From Candidatus Ruthenibacterium merdavium (lineage in GTDB: Bacteria > Bacillota > Clostridia > Oscillospirales > Ruminococcaceae), in contig DWWA01000051.1 of NCBI GenBank assembly GCA_019119935.1, positions 1-64,000 on the forward strand: a stretch of DNA of 64,000 nt. Reading direction: 5' to 3'. A program made the translations under genes and the position numbers. The notes under the pieces were generated by a model. That model had not been told where the DNA came from, did no database searches, and saw nothing but the letters and a program-made list of their open reading frames with translations. Position 1 is the stretch's first letter, and each line of letters begins with the position of its first letter. Shown piece after piece: positions 1 through 9,073 of the stretch.

Positions 1-518
1 GTGAAGTCATACTCTGTGGACACATACTGGTCAAAGCTTCTTGCAGAGGATTTCTCAAGGCTGTCCTTGAAATACTCATAGGATTCCTTAATATAATCGA
101 CAGTCGACTGATCTGTGAGAATCACCTTCTGATAGGTTTTCTCCGTGCGCAAATTCTGTGCGGCACTTTCGGGAATGTTACCGTCCCTCAGCTTCACAGG
201 CGTAACACCGGAGATAATATATTCATCTCCGGCTTCGTCGGTGTACACCTGAAATCCATGAACGGTTTTCCCCTCAGACTTGGTGAAACCTTCCAGTGCT
301 TGCTCATAACGCTGGTTAAGAGAAGCTTCTGATGCGGCAACCCATTTATCAAAAGACTGGGTGGCGGGGTTGTTTAATGACACTGGAATACTTTCTGAGG
401 AGGCAGGCATGCTTTGGGAAATGCTTGCAGCGGTGGGGGATGCTTCCTGCCCGGAACATGCCGTGAGCACAGAACAGGCGGCAACGCCGCAAAGAAAACC
501 AATTACCTTTTTATTCAT
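1..518 (-). CDS. Partial secreted lipoprotein of unknown function (3' end beyond window)
   Basis: The frame starts at an ATG ending at 518 and stays open to the left edge, so about 172 residues of the N-terminal part are visible. It begins MNKKVIGFLCGVAACSVLTA and continues with C-S-G, a lipoprotein signal with a lipobox (LTAC, Cys near residue 21). A Ser/Pro/Ala-rich linker follows, then a soluble region with no motif I recognise. The ribosome site is AAGGAG just upstream on the minus strand, and a good sigma-A promoter lies at 555-583. By its signal it should be anchored on the outer face of the membrane. Substrate and family are unknown. Confidence 0.75.
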   Translation of the reverse strand, partial: MNKKVIGFLCGVAACSVLTACSGQEASPTAASISQSMPASSESIPVSLNNPATQSFDKWVAASEASLNQRYEQALEGFTKSEGKTVHGFQVYTDEAGDEYIISGVTPVKLRDGNIPESAAQNLRTEKTYQKVILTDQSTVDYIKESYEYFKDSLEKSSARSFDQYVSTEYDF

Positions 519-554
519 AACTTTCTCCTTTTCACTCAACACCATGATAATGCA

Positions 555-583
555 AAGATACCATGGAAGTGAACAAAGGTCAA
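555..583 (-). promoter_or_regulatory. Sigma-A promoter for the lipoprotein gene
   Basis: On the minus strand, TTGACC (578-583) and TATCTT (555-560) are separated by 17 bases, about 37 bases before the start codon of the lipoprotein gene. Confidence 0.6.
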
Positions 584-585
584 TA

Positions 586-807
586 CTATTTCAGTGTTTT
601 GAGGCAAACTATCGCCCGCCCGCCGCGACGAAACACGCGCGAAAAAAATTCAGGCGCGCTGCAAAATGGCTTATTTTGCAACGCGCCCATGCCGGTGCGC
701 ATCCCTGCACCGCGTCCGCGTCCTGCGGCCGGGGCGGCAAAAGCCGCAGCGCTCAGTGTACCAACCAATGCCACAACAGCGATTCCGGTTAACATTTTCT
801 TCGTCAT
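586..807 (-). CDS. Small secreted Gly/Arg-rich protein, unknown function
   Basis: This is a 73-residue protein starting MTKKMLTGIAVVALVGTLSA, a clear Sec-type signal peptide that would be cut near AFA-AP. The ribosome site GGAGGG at 815-820 is 7 bases from ATG 807; the adjacent ATG at 810 is an alternative start. The mature part begins with a short GRGRGAGMRTG stretch and then becomes Arg-, Phe- and Cys-containing with no recognisable fold. The change from a low-complexity Gly/Arg part to an ordinary-looking tail may mean the C-terminus is truncated or frameshifted relative to its ancestor. The start and signal peptide are well supported; the 3' part is not. Confidence 0.5.
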   Translation of the reverse strand: MTKKMLTGIAVVALVGTLSAAAFAAPAAGRGRGAGMRTGMGALQNKPFCSAPEFFSRVFRRGGRAIVCLKTLK

Positions 808-820
808 CATAAATCCCTCC

Positions 821-1068
821 GTTTTTTGTTTTCGGTTTCGTGTTTGAACCGTTTTCACCCCTAATACGAATGGGCGGAGGCAATCCATTTACACCCTGCA
901 AAATTTTTTGAAAAAATTTTTGCGGTTTTGTTTTTATCCGCACGAAAAGGAATTTACTGCAATTTATTATTATGGTAAAGCATTTGGCAAAAAAAGTCCA
1001 GAAAAACAAGGCGGGAAAAGGACAAGATGTGTTCAGGAGGAGTTCAAAAAAGGGAGATATATTTTTTC
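821..1068. other. Intergenic AT-rich region with a short palindrome
   Basis: No gene is supported here. The region separates the minus-strand small protein from the divergent miaB promoter. It contains an AT-only inverted repeat at 901-919 (AAATTTTTT, one G, AAAAAATTT). Confidence 0.4.
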
Positions 1069-1097
1069 TTGCGCAAACCATAGAAAAGTAGTATACT
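1069..1097 (+). promoter_or_regulatory. Sigma-A promoter of miaB cluster
   Basis: TTGCGC (1069-1074) and TATACT (1092-1097) are spaced 17 bases apart, 39 bases before the miaB start codon. Confidence 0.65.
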
Positions 1098-1136
1098 AAA
1101 ACAGAATATTGAATCGAAAAGGATTTGAGGGATGTC

Positions 1137-2525
1137 ATGCAGACGATTCATTTTGTAAAAAACGAAGCGGCGGTGAATGTCATTCTGGATTATTATCAGG
1201 ATGCCCCGCCGACGGCTTTCGTTCACTCCTTTGGCTGTCAGCAGAATGTCAACGACGGCGAAAAGATTTTAGGCGTGCTTGTCAACGCCGGTTACGGCCG
1301 TGCGGCGGCTCCGGAGGATGCCGATTTAATCATCTTCAATACCTGCGCCGTGCGTGAGCACGCAGAGCAGCGCGTGTTCGGCAACGTCGGTGCACTGAAA
1401 AAGCTGAAAGAGCAAAACCCTAAGCTGATGATTGCAGTGTGCGGATGCATGGCACAGCAAAAGCAAATTGTGGAAAAATTTAAGGCAAGCTACCCGTTTG
1501 TTGACATTGTGTTCGGCGTCAACGCCATCGACACGCTGCCCCAGCTGATTGCCCAGCGTATTACGGGCCATAAACGTGTGATGCAAATGCCGGTGGAGCG
1601 CACGGAAATCGTGGAGGAAATGCCGATTCAGCGCGGCTCCTCCTTCCGTGCATGGCTGCCGATTATGTACGGGTGCGACAATTTCTGCACTTACTGCATC
1701 GTGCCGTATGTGCGCGGGCGCGAAAGAAGCCGCAAAAGCGCCGATATCTTGGCGGAGTTCCGCCAGCTTTTGGCTGAGGGTTACCGCGACATTACCCTGC
1801 TCGGTCAAAACGTGAACAGCTACGGTAAAGGCTTGGAGGAAGGGCTGGATTTTGCCGACCTGCTTGCGATGCTGGACAAAGAGCCGGGGGATTACCGCAT
1901 TCGCTTCATGACAAGCCACCCGAAAGATGCCACGAAAAAGCTGATTGATACCATTGCCGGGGGAACGCATATTTCCCACCACCTGCACTTGCCCGTGCAG
2001 TCCGGTTCCAATGAGATTTTGGAGAAAATGAACCGCCGATACACGGTGGAAAGTTATCTTGCTTTGATGGATTACGCAAAAGAGCGTGTGCCGGACATGA
2101 CGTATTCCTCGGATATCATTGTGGGCTTCCCCGGTGAAACCGAAGAAGATTTTGAAAAAACCATGGAGCTTATCCGCCGTGTGGAATACATGCAGCTTTT
2201 TACCTTCATTTATTCCAAACGAAGCGGAACGAAAGCGGCCGAAATGCCTGACGGCACGCCCCATGAAGAAAAGGCTGCGCGCATCGGAAAAATTGTTGCT
2301 TTGCAGGATGAAATTGTTGCGCGCTTGACCGGGGCGCTCGTCGGAAGCGTTCAGCGTGTTCTGGTAGAAGGCGCAGGGCGCACGCCGGGTGTTTTAACGG
2401 GGCGTTTGGACAATAATATGATTGTGGAATTCAGCGAAGAGGCTCCGCTGGGCCAACTTGCCGATGTTCGCATTACCGGTGCGAAGGGTGCAGTGCTCAA
2501 AGGCGAGCTGGTTGAAAGAGCATAA
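1137..2525 (+). CDS. miaB: tRNA-2-methylthio-N6-dimethylallyladenosine synthase MiaB
   Basis: MiaB is a radical SAM methylthiotransferase that adds a 2-methylthio group to i6A37 in tRNAs reading codons that begin with U. The 462-residue protein has the three domains in order: an N-terminal MTTase domain with cluster ligands C34, C70 and C104; a radical SAM domain with CxxxCxxC at C180, C184 and C187; and a C-terminal TRAM RNA-binding domain from about residue 390. ATG 1137 is preferred because GAGG lies 6 bases before it; a TTG at 1125 is also in frame but has poor spacing. miaA, which makes the i6A substrate, closes the same cluster at 8885, and ymcA follows directly, as in Bacillus. Confidence 0.96.
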   Translation: MQTIHFVKNEAAVNVILDYYQDAPPTAFVHSFGCQQNVNDGEKILGVLVNAGYGRAAAPEDADLIIFNTCAVREHAEQRVFGNVGALKKLKEQNPKLMIAVCGCMAQQKQIVEKFKASYPFVDIVFGVNAIDTLPQLIAQRITGHKRVMQMPVERTEIVEEMPIQRGSSFRAWLPIMYGCDNFCTYCIVPYVRGRERSRKSADILAEFRQLLAEGYRDITLLGQNVNSYGKGLEEGLDFADLLAMLDKEPGDYRIRFMTSHPKDATKKLIDTIAGGTHISHHLHLPVQSGSNEILEKMNRRYTVESYLALMDYAKERVPDMTYSSDIIVGFPGETEEDFEKTMELIRRVEYMQLFTFIYSKRSGTKAAEMPDGTPHEEKAARIGKIVALQDEIVARLTGALVGSVQRVLVEGAGRTPGVLTGRLDNNMIVEFSEEAPLGQLADVRITGAKGAVLKGELVERA

Positions 2526-2579
2526 TTCTTTCCGGACGATCCAATAAAAGTATAAAATGATTAAAGGAGATTGAAACTC

Positions 2580-2999
2580 ATGGCAAAATGTGCAATTGAT
2601 TTATTTAAAGAAGCCGCAGCGCAGCTGCAAAAGGAAGCGGAGTATCTGGCACTGAAAGGCACCACCGAGAAAAACGACGCTGACGAAACTTTGCAGACGC
2701 TGATTGGCGATTTTAACCTCGCCCGCATTGACTTAAACAGCGAGCTGTCGAAATCGGCAGAGGAGAAAGACAAAGACCGTGTAGCTATGCTCAATACCCG
2801 CGTGAACGACTTGTATCAAGCAATCATGGAAAATGAAAGCATGAAGGCTTATAACGAGGCAAAGCAGGAGATGGAGGCGGTTGTCGCTTGGGTGAACGCC
2901 ATTATCACAACGGCCGTGAACGGCGGCGATCCCATGACGGTAGAACAGCCGACAGGCGGATGCAGCGGCTCGTGCGCTTCGTGCGGCGGATGCCACTGA
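2580..2999 (+). CDS. ymcA: YlbF/YmcA family protein with C-terminal Cys motif
   Basis: This 139-residue, mostly helical protein belongs to the YlbF/YmcA (Com_YlbF) family. In Bacillus, YmcA, YlbF and YaaT form the Y-complex, which stimulates RNase Y-dependent mRNA maturation and affects competence, sporulation and biofilm formation. The position directly after miaB matches the Bacillus ymcB-ymcA order, which is why I favour YmcA over YlbF. The tail GGCSGSCASCGGCH carries four closely spaced cysteines (Cx3Cx2Cx2C) and fits the iron-sulfur clusters reported for this complex. The start is ATG 2580 with AAGGAGA 9 bases upstream. YaaT and YlbF are not in the window. Confidence 0.8.
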   Translation: MAKCAIDLFKEAAAQLQKEAEYLALKGTTEKNDADETLQTLIGDFNLARIDLNSELSKSAEEKDKDRVAMLNTRVNDLYQAIMENESMKAYNEAKQEMEAVVAWVNAIITTAVNGGDPMTVEQPTGGCSGSCASCGGCH

Positions 3000-3078
3000 T
3001 TTTACGCGCGTAAATAGGATTGATTTGCCTGCCAAAGGGCAGGGATGATAAAAAAACAGCGGCCCTTTCGGCCTGAAA

Positions 3079-3117
3079 CAGAAATGCACGCTTATGGTTT
3101 CAAAGCGGGCATTTCTG
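3079..3117 (+). terminator. Strong hairpin after ymcA, possible terminator
   Basis: CAGAAATGC (3079-3087) pairs with GCATTTCTG (3109-3117), and an inner CGCTT/AAGCG extends the stem. Only a short CTTTT follows, so termination may be partial and mutS may be read through. Confidence 0.5.
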
Positions 3118-3222
3118 CTTTTGAGCCGTTTTGGCGCGGCATATTAGGGGCTTAGTGAAAAAATCGGTGCATTTCTTTGTTTTCACATACGCCCCAGAGT
3201 AAACAAGAGGACGGTGCAATTC

Positions 3223-5862
3223 ATGGCAGGGCTTTCCCCGATGATGCAGCAATATTTTGAGATTAAGAAAAAGCATCCCGATAAATTGTTGTTTTTTCGT
3301 TTGGGCGATTTTTACGAAATGTTTTTCGACGACGCCATTCTGGCTTCCAAAGAACTGGAACTGACACTGACAGGACGAGATTGCGGCCAGGCGGAGCGCG
3401 CCCCGATGTGCGGCGTACCGTTCCACTCTTACGAAAGCTATGTTGCAAAGCTGATTGCAAAGGGCTACAAGGTGGCAATCTGCGAACAGCTGGAAAATCC
3501 GGCGCAGGCAAAAGGCATCGTTAAGCGTGACGTCGTGCGCGTCATGACACCGGGCACTGTCATCGAAAGCAGTATGCTCCAAGACGACCGCAACAACTAC
3601 ATTGCAAGTGTCTTTATCTGCCAAAACCGCGTAGGACTTTGTTTTGCCGATGTATCAACCGGTACGGCGGACATCACCTGCCTCGAAGGGAAAAATTTAG
3701 AGCTTGCACTCATTGCGGAGCTGGCGCGCTATGCACCCAGTGAGGTGCTTTTCAATGAGCAGATTCTTCCTTGGAAGCAGGCGGCATCTTACTTAAAAAA
3801 TCAGCTTGCGTGTGCCGCAGAACTGCTGGAAAGCGAGCGCTATGAGCCGGCGCGCTGTGAAGCGGTGATAAAGCGCCAATTCGGTGAGAATTTTTCTGAG
3901 CAGATGAAGCTGGAAGCGGCCGACCCCGCTGCCATTGCGCTGGCCGTTTTGATTGAGTACCTCAACGAAACGCAGAAAAAAGGCGTAGAGCGCTTAAAAA
4001 CGGTAGAATATTACGCAAAGGCGGAATACATGCAGCTTTCTCCCACAGCACGCATGCATCTGGAGCTGACGCAGACGATGCGCGGACGCGAAAAACGCGG
4101 AACGCTTCTCTGGGTGCTGGAGCACACGCAGACGGCCATGGGCAAGCGTCTTCTGCGCGCGTGGCTGGAGCGTCCTTTGATGGATGCAAAGCAGATTAAC
4201 CTGCGTTTGGACGCGGTGGAAGAGCTGGTGGGTCAAACCATGATGCGCGAGGACTTGTCGGCACTGCTGGAGCGCGTGTATGATTTGGAGCGTTTGCTGA
4301 CGCGCACGGTTTACGGTTCGCTCAGCCCGCGCGAATTGTATGCGCTGGCACAAACCTGTGAACAGCTTCCCGAAATTAAGCAAACGATACATACCGCACA
4401 AAGCCGATTGCTGCAAACGCTGTTCGGTGAGCTGGACGAAATGGCCGACTTAAAAGACCTGATTTTTTCTGCGCTTGCACAAGACCCGCCTGCCGCTGTA
4501 AAAGATGGCAATGTGATTCGCGCGGGCTATAACGTAGAGGTAGACGAACTTCGTGATATTGTTCACGGCGGAAAAGGCTTTTTAGGGGCGATGGAAGCAC
4601 GCTTAAAAGAGGAAACGGGCATCCGCACGCTGAAAATCGGCTATAACCGCGTGTTCGGTTATTATATTGAAGTGAGCAAGTCGTTTTCCAATCAAGTTCC
4701 CGAAGGCTTTATCCGCAAGCAGACGCTGGCAAATGCCGAGCGCTACATTACGGAAGAGCTCAAACAGCTGGAAAATAAAATTTTGGGCGCCAACGAACGC
4801 CTCGCAGCATTGGAGCGGGAGTTGTTCGACGGCCTGCTGCAAGCGGCTGCCGCCGAAGCGGCGCGGATTCAGCGCACCGCTTCGGCGCTGGCACAGCTGG
4901 ATGTGCTGACGGGATTGGCGGCAGTGGCGGTGAAAAATGAATATGTCCGCCCCGATATCAGCGAGGGTGACACCATCGAAATTATCGAGGGCCGTCACCC
5001 GGTGATTGAGCAAATGCTGAAAGGAACGCTCTTTGTGCCGAATGACACGCTGTTAAACGGAACGGATGACCGCCTGTGCCTGATTACCGGCCCGAATATG
5101 GCTGGAAAATCAACCTTTATGCGCCAGACGGCACTGATTGTTCTCATGGCGCAGATTGGCTCGTTTGTTCCGGCGAAACGCTGCCGCGTCGGGGTGGTGG
5201 ATGCCATTTTCACGCGCGTTGGCGCTTCGGACGACTTGGCTTCGGGACAGTCTACGTTCATGGTGGAAATGACCGAAGTAGCCGATATTTTGCGCAACGC
5301 AACGAAGCGCAGCCTTGTGATTTTGGATGAAATCGGACGAGGAACTTCTACTTTTGACGGTATGAGTATTGCGCGCGCCGTGGCCGAGCATATTGCAAGC
5401 GACCGCTCGGGCATGGGCTGCAAAACTCTGTTTGCAACGCATTATCACGAGCTGACCGATTTGGAAGGCAAGGTAGAGGGCGTGAAAAATTACAATATCG
5501 CCGTGAAAAAGCGCGGCGAGGATGTCATTTTTCTGCGCCGTATTGTGCGCGGCCCGGCGGACGACAGCTACGGCATTGAGGTGGCAAAGCTGGCAGGCTT
5601 GCCGGATGCCGTGACAAAGCGTGCGCGTGAAATTTTAAATGTGCTGGAACAGGGCGCTCCCGCAGCAGCGCAGGAGGAGCATGTTCAGCTTTCTTGGAAT
5701 GAAATGGGCAGCAGTGCGGTAAACGGTGCCCAGCAGGCGCTTTTGGACAAGCTGGCGGCGCTCGATGTGGAAACGCTCACGCCGCTGGAAGCGCTGACTT
5801 ACTTATATGACTGCAAGCAGGAACTGATGAGCGCGAGAAGGAGCGCGCAGAACAATGGCTAA
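3223..5862 (+). CDS. mutS: DNA mismatch repair protein MutS
   Basis: MutS recognises mismatches and small loops and recruits MutL. The 879-residue length is normal for MutS1. The N-terminal mismatch-binding domain carries FYEMFFDDA, which includes the Phe-x-Glu wedge. The Walker A motif GPNMAGKST is near residues 619-627 and Walker B with signature LDEIGRGTSTFDG is near residue 700. ATG 3223 gives the usual MAG..PMMQQY start; a GTG at 3214 is also in frame, and the AAGAGG at 3205-3210 could serve either. The C-terminus overlaps the mutL start by 8 bases, indicating translational coupling. Confidence 0.97.
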   Translation: MAGLSPMMQQYFEIKKKHPDKLLFFRLGDFYEMFFDDAILASKELELTLTGRDCGQAERAPMCGVPFHSYESYVAKLIAKGYKVAICEQLENPAQAKGIVKRDVVRVMTPGTVIESSMLQDDRNNYIASVFICQNRVGLCFADVSTGTADITCLEGKNLELALIAELARYAPSEVLFNEQILPWKQAASYLKNQLACAAELLESERYEPARCEAVIKRQFGENFSEQMKLEAADPAAIALAVLIEYLNETQKKGVERLKTVEYYAKAEYMQLSPTARMHLELTQTMRGREKRGTLLWVLEHTQTAMGKRLLRAWLERPLMDAKQINLRLDAVEELVGQTMMREDLSALLERVYDLERLLTRTVYGSLSPRELYALAQTCEQLPEIKQTIHTAQSRLLQTLFGELDEMADLKDLIFSALAQDPPAAVKDGNVIRAGYNVEVDELRDIVHGGKGFLGAMEARLKEETGIRTLKIGYNRVFGYYIEVSKSFSNQVPEGFIRKQTLANAERYITEELKQLENKILGANERLAALERELFDGLLQAAAAEAARIQRTASALAQLDVLTGLAAVAVKNEYVRPDISEGDTIEIIEGRHPVIEQMLKGTLFVPNDTLLNGTDDRLCLITGPNMAGKSTFMRQTALIVLMAQIGSFVPAKRCRVGVVDAIFTRVGASDDLASGQSTFMVEMTEVADILRNATKRSLVILDEIGRGTSTFDGMSIARAVAEHIASDRSGMGCKTLFATHYHELTDLEGKVEGVKNYNIAVKKRGEDVIFLRRIVRGPADDSYGIEVAKLAGLPDAVTKRAREILNVLEQGAPAAAQEEHVQLSWNEMGSSAVNGAQQALLDKLAALDVETLTPLEALTYLYDCKQELMSARRSAQNNG

Positions 5863-7945
5863 AATACATGTGTTAGACCCGCATACGGCAGAACTGATTG
5901 CCGCGGGCGAGGTGGTGGAGCGTCCGGCTTCCGTGGTTAAGGAACTGATGGAAAACGCGCTCGACGCAGGGGCAAAGCACATCACGGTTTCCATTGAGCG
6001 CGGCGGCGTTTCACTGATTCAAGTTTCAGACGACGGCACGGGCATTGAAGCGGAAAGCCTGCCCACGGCGTTTGTGCGCCACGCAACGAGTAAAATTTCC
6101 GCCGAGGACGATTTGGAGCACATTTTGACGCTGGGCTTTCGCGGTGAGGCGCTCGCGAGCATTGCCAGTGTATCGCGCGTGGAGGTTATCACCAAAACAG
6201 AGCAGGATGAATTTGCATCCTGCTACCGCATTGAGGGCGGTGCAGAGCAGGGCTTTGAGCCGTCCGCGCGCCCAGTGGGAACGACATTTACCGTGCGGGA
6301 TTTGTTTTATAATACCCCTGCGCGCATGAAGTTTTTGAAAAAAGACCAGACCGAAGCGGGTTATGTGTCCGATGTGGCGGCGCAGCTGGCGCTGTCGCAC
6401 CCCGATGTTTGCGTAAAGTTTATCAGAGAAGGAAAAGCGCAGTTTCAAACACCCGGCGACGCAACGGTCCGCGGCGCGGCCTACGCAGTGCTGTCGCGTG
6501 AATTTGCCCGCGACTTGCTGGAAGCAGAGCACTCCGAAGACGGTATGAGCGTCACGGGGCTGATTACGCCGCCGCAGGCAGGGCGCGCCAGCCGCAGCAT
6601 GCAGTACTTTTTTATCAACGGACGCTATGTGAAAAACCGCACGATGATGGCTGCGCTGGAAGCTGCTTATCAGGGAACGCTGATGCAAAAGCGTTTTCCC
6701 GGCTGTGTGCTTTATTTAACGATGCCGCCGCAGCTGGTGGATGTGAACGTTCATCCTGCTAAAACAGAAGTGCGCTTTGCGCGGGAAAAAGATGTATTTA
6801 ATGTAGTATACGCGGCAGTGAAATCTGCGCTGACACAGCCGCAAGCGGGCTTTCGCAGTTTTTCCTTTGAAGAGGAGCGGAGTCCTGTCCGGCAAGACCG
6901 GCCGCAAGCCGCTCAAACAGAGCCTGCCGCGCCGTTGTCTGCGGCGCACAGCGAGCATTCATTTAGCGGCAATCAAACGCCGAAAGCGTTTTCTTCGGGC
7001 GTAAAAAATGTGCCGCCTGCAAAAGAGGAAGCCGGGCAGCTCAAGGCGTGCAATGCTTGGATGCAGGATTTTTCTCAAAAAGTGCAGGAAACTTTTTCGC
7101 GCCGGCAAAGCCCGGTTTCGGACGAGCCTTGCATGTCTTCCGTGCGTTTTGACTATCAGCCAAAGCCGGACATTTTTGTGCAGGATGATGAGCCCTGCTG
7201 CCGCGTACCGGGCAGTGATGCGTGCAGGCCGGATAGTGCCGAAGAAAGCGGTGCGGTACAGCAAGGACCGTTGACTGATCCCGTATCGGAAAGCGATGAG
7301 TCACAGCAAATGCCTTTGGCCGAGCCTGTACAGCAAGAAGTGTGTGAACAGACCACTATTTTGAAAGAAGAGCACGAAGAACTTCGTTTGATTGGTGAGG
7401 TATTCAGCACTTATATGATTACCCAGCGCGGAAATGCCATGTGCCTGATTGACAAACATGCGGCACATGAGCGCATTTTATATGAAGCGCTGATGGAAAA
7501 CTTTGGCGGGCGAAGCAGTCAAATGCTGCTTTGCCCTGTGACGGTGCAGGTTTCCGCACGCGAAAAGCAGGCACTGCTGGAAGCGCAGGAGCTTTTGCTC
7601 AAAAGCGGGTTAGAGGTAGATGATTTCGGAAGCGGCGCCGTGGCGGTGCGCGCTGTGCCGGGCGATATCGAAGAGCACGATGTGCAGAATTTGGTAATCG
7701 AGGTGGCAAACCGCCTGATGGCGAATCCCAATGACACCATGAGTGAAAAAACCGAGTGGGTATTGCACTCGATTGCGTGCCGTGCCGCCATCAAGGCAGG
7801 GGATAAAACCCCGCCCGAGCAGCTGCTTCACTTGGCGCGCCGCGTGCTGGACGGTGAAATTCCTCCGTTTTGCCCGCACGGGCGGCCTGTGGTGCTGAAA
7901 ATCACGCAAAAGGAGCTGGAAAAGCAATTTGGCAGACAAGGTTAA
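5855..7945 (+). CDS. mutL: DNA mismatch repair protein MutL with endonuclease motifs
   Basis: This 696-residue MutL has the GHKL ATPase domain in the first 330 residues (ELMENALDAGA, DDGTGI, GFRGEAL), a variable acidic linker of about 180 residues, and a C-terminal dimerisation/nuclease domain. The metal-binding nuclease motif reads DKHAAHERILYE near residues 531-542 (consensus DQHA-x2-E-x4-E, with Lys for Gln), and ACRAAIKAG and CPHGRP follow. This predicts a nicking MutL of the Bacillus type, acting in a system without MutH. It overlaps mutS by 8 bases and miaA by 17 bases, so the three genes form one operon. Confidence 0.96.
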   Translation: MAKIHVLDPHTAELIAAGEVVERPASVVKELMENALDAGAKHITVSIERGGVSLIQVSDDGTGIEAESLPTAFVRHATSKISAEDDLEHILTLGFRGEALASIASVSRVEVITKTEQDEFASCYRIEGGAEQGFEPSARPVGTTFTVRDLFYNTPARMKFLKKDQTEAGYVSDVAAQLALSHPDVCVKFIREGKAQFQTPGDATVRGAAYAVLSREFARDLLEAEHSEDGMSVTGLITPPQAGRASRSMQYFFINGRYVKNRTMMAALEAAYQGTLMQKRFPGCVLYLTMPPQLVDVNVHPAKTEVRFAREKDVFNVVYAAVKSALTQPQAGFRSFSFEEERSPVRQDRPQAAQTEPAAPLSAAHSEHSFSGNQTPKAFSSGVKNVPPAKEEAGQLKACNAWMQDFSQKVQETFSRRQSPVSDEPCMSSVRFDYQPKPDIFVQDDEPCCRVPGSDACRPDSAEESGAVQQGPLTDPVSESDESQQMPLAEPVQQEVCEQTTILKEEHEELRLIGEVFSTYMITQRGNAMCLIDKHAAHERILYEALMENFGGRSSQMLLCPVTVQVSAREKQALLEAQELLLKSGLEVDDFGSGAVAVRAVPGDIEEHDVQNLVIEVANRLMANPNDTMSEKTEWVLHSIACRAAIKAGDKTPPEQLLHLARRVLDGEIPPFCPHGRPVVLKITQKELEKQFGRQG

Positions 7946-8885
7946 AGTATTGATGCTTTGCGGCCCGACGGCAAGCGGAAAAACGGCTTTGGCGGTCATG
8001 CTCGCCAAGGCGCTGGACGGAGAAGTAATTTCCGCTGATTCCATGCAGATTTACAGCGGGCTAACCGTTGGCACGGCGGCTCCGCAGCCGGAGGAAATGC
8101 AGGGGATTGCCCATCATTTAATCGGAGTGATTCCTCCGCAGCAAAGCTTTTCCGTGGCGGATTGGACTGCCGCGGCCGCCGAGAAAATTGCGGATATTCA
8201 CCGCCGGGGCAAAATCCCCATTATCGCGGGCGGCACCGGGCTTTATCTTTCCAGCTTGATGAACGGCGTGCGGTTTCAGGAAGAGAAAACAGACCCTGCG
8301 CTGCGTGAAAAGCTGCGCGAAGAACTCGGGCGCGAAGGAGCGGAGGCGATGCATGCGCGTTTAATGGCGGTCGATGCGCCCTACGCGCAAACCCTCCACC
8401 CCAACAATACCGGGCGTGTTCTGCGCGCTTTAGAGGTCTATCTGCAAACCGGGCAGACGATGACAGAGCGCTTGGCGGATTCCCTCATGCCGGAAAAGCC
8501 GTACGACGTTTGCCTATATGGGCTGAATTACGACAGCCGTACCGAATTGTATGAGAAAATTGAGCGGCGCGTGGATATCATGATGGAAAAAGGCATTTTG
8601 GATGAGGCACGGCTTGTTTATAAAAACCGAGAGTGCTGGCACACGGCTGCGCAGGCAATTGGCTATAAGGAGTTTTTTCCTTTTTTTGAGGGAACAATGC
8701 CGCTGGAGCTCTGTGTGGATGAGCTGAAAAAGGCAACGCGCCATTACGCCAAACGCCAGCTGACATGGTTTCGCAGAATGGAAGGGATTGTTTGGGAGCG
8801 CGCGGCAGACCCGCAGGCTGCACAAAGAATTGCACAGGCATTTTTGCAAAAAGCTTTGCCGAAAGCCGACGAGGCATTGATATAA
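7929..8885 (+). CDS. miaA: tRNA dimethylallyltransferase MiaA
   Basis: MiaA transfers the dimethylallyl group of DMAPP to N6 of A37 in tRNA, giving i6A, the substrate of MiaB at the head of this cluster. The 318-residue protein has the P-loop GPTASGKT at residues 12-19, the SADSMQIY motif that binds substrate, and GGTGLY. The start is taken as TTG 7929, inside the end of mutL, because it keeps the usual residues before the P-loop. The AAAGGAG upstream is 12-13 bases away, so the site is not ideal; ATG 7952 would leave only two residues before the P-loop region. Confidence 0.95.
   Translation: MADKVKVLMLCGPTASGKTALAVMLAKALDGEVISADSMQIYSGLTVGTAAPQPEEMQGIAHHLIGVIPPQQSFSVADWTAAAAEKIADIHRRGKIPIIAGGTGLYLSSLMNGVRFQEEKTDPALREKLREELGREGAEAMHARLMAVDAPYAQTLHPNNTGRVLRALEVYLQTGQTMTERLADSLMPEKPYDVCLYGLNYDSRTELYEKIERRVDIMMEKGILDEARLVYKNRECWHTAAQAIGYKEFFPFFEGTMPLELCVDELKKATRHYAKRQLTWFRRMEGIVWERAADPQAAQRIAQAFLQKALPKADEALI
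8856..8884 (+). promoter_or_regulatory. Possible promoter for the HlyD-like gene
   Basis: TTGCCG (8856-8861) and GATATA (8879-8884) are 17 bases apart at the 3' end of miaA. The sequence just after is a tandem repeat of ATTGATATAA (8877-8896). This is a weak call. Confidence 0.35.
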
Positions 8886-8909
8886 ATTGATATAAATTAA
8901 GAAAAATAT

Positions 8910-9045
8910 GTTTCTGCGGCAAAGCGGCCGGAGGGGCATTTGTGGAAAAGCCCGAATTTTTTTCGCACAAGACCTGACCGCAGCAGAAACAATTCAATTT
9001 CGATGGTTCAAAAATCCCGCCGTCTTTAAAAGCGGCGGGGCGGCG
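8910..9045 (+). other. Structured leader upstream of the HlyD-like gene
   Basis: GTTTCTGCGG starting at 8910 can pair with the CCGCAGCAGAAAC that ends about 80 bases later. This encloses a smaller GGGC/GCCC stem, and a second independent hairpin CCCGCCG/CGGCGGG lies downstream near 9017-9040. No terminator-type T-run follows either. It resembles a structured 5' leader but I cannot assign it to a known RNA class. Confidence 0.4.
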
Positions 9046-9073
9046 GTTTGCTGAAAGCGAAAAGGAGAAACAG

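Noticed and set aside
1326..2264. A 312-codon open frame opposite miaB
   Set aside because: Fully covered by a certain gene on the other strand, with a composition typical of shadow frames.
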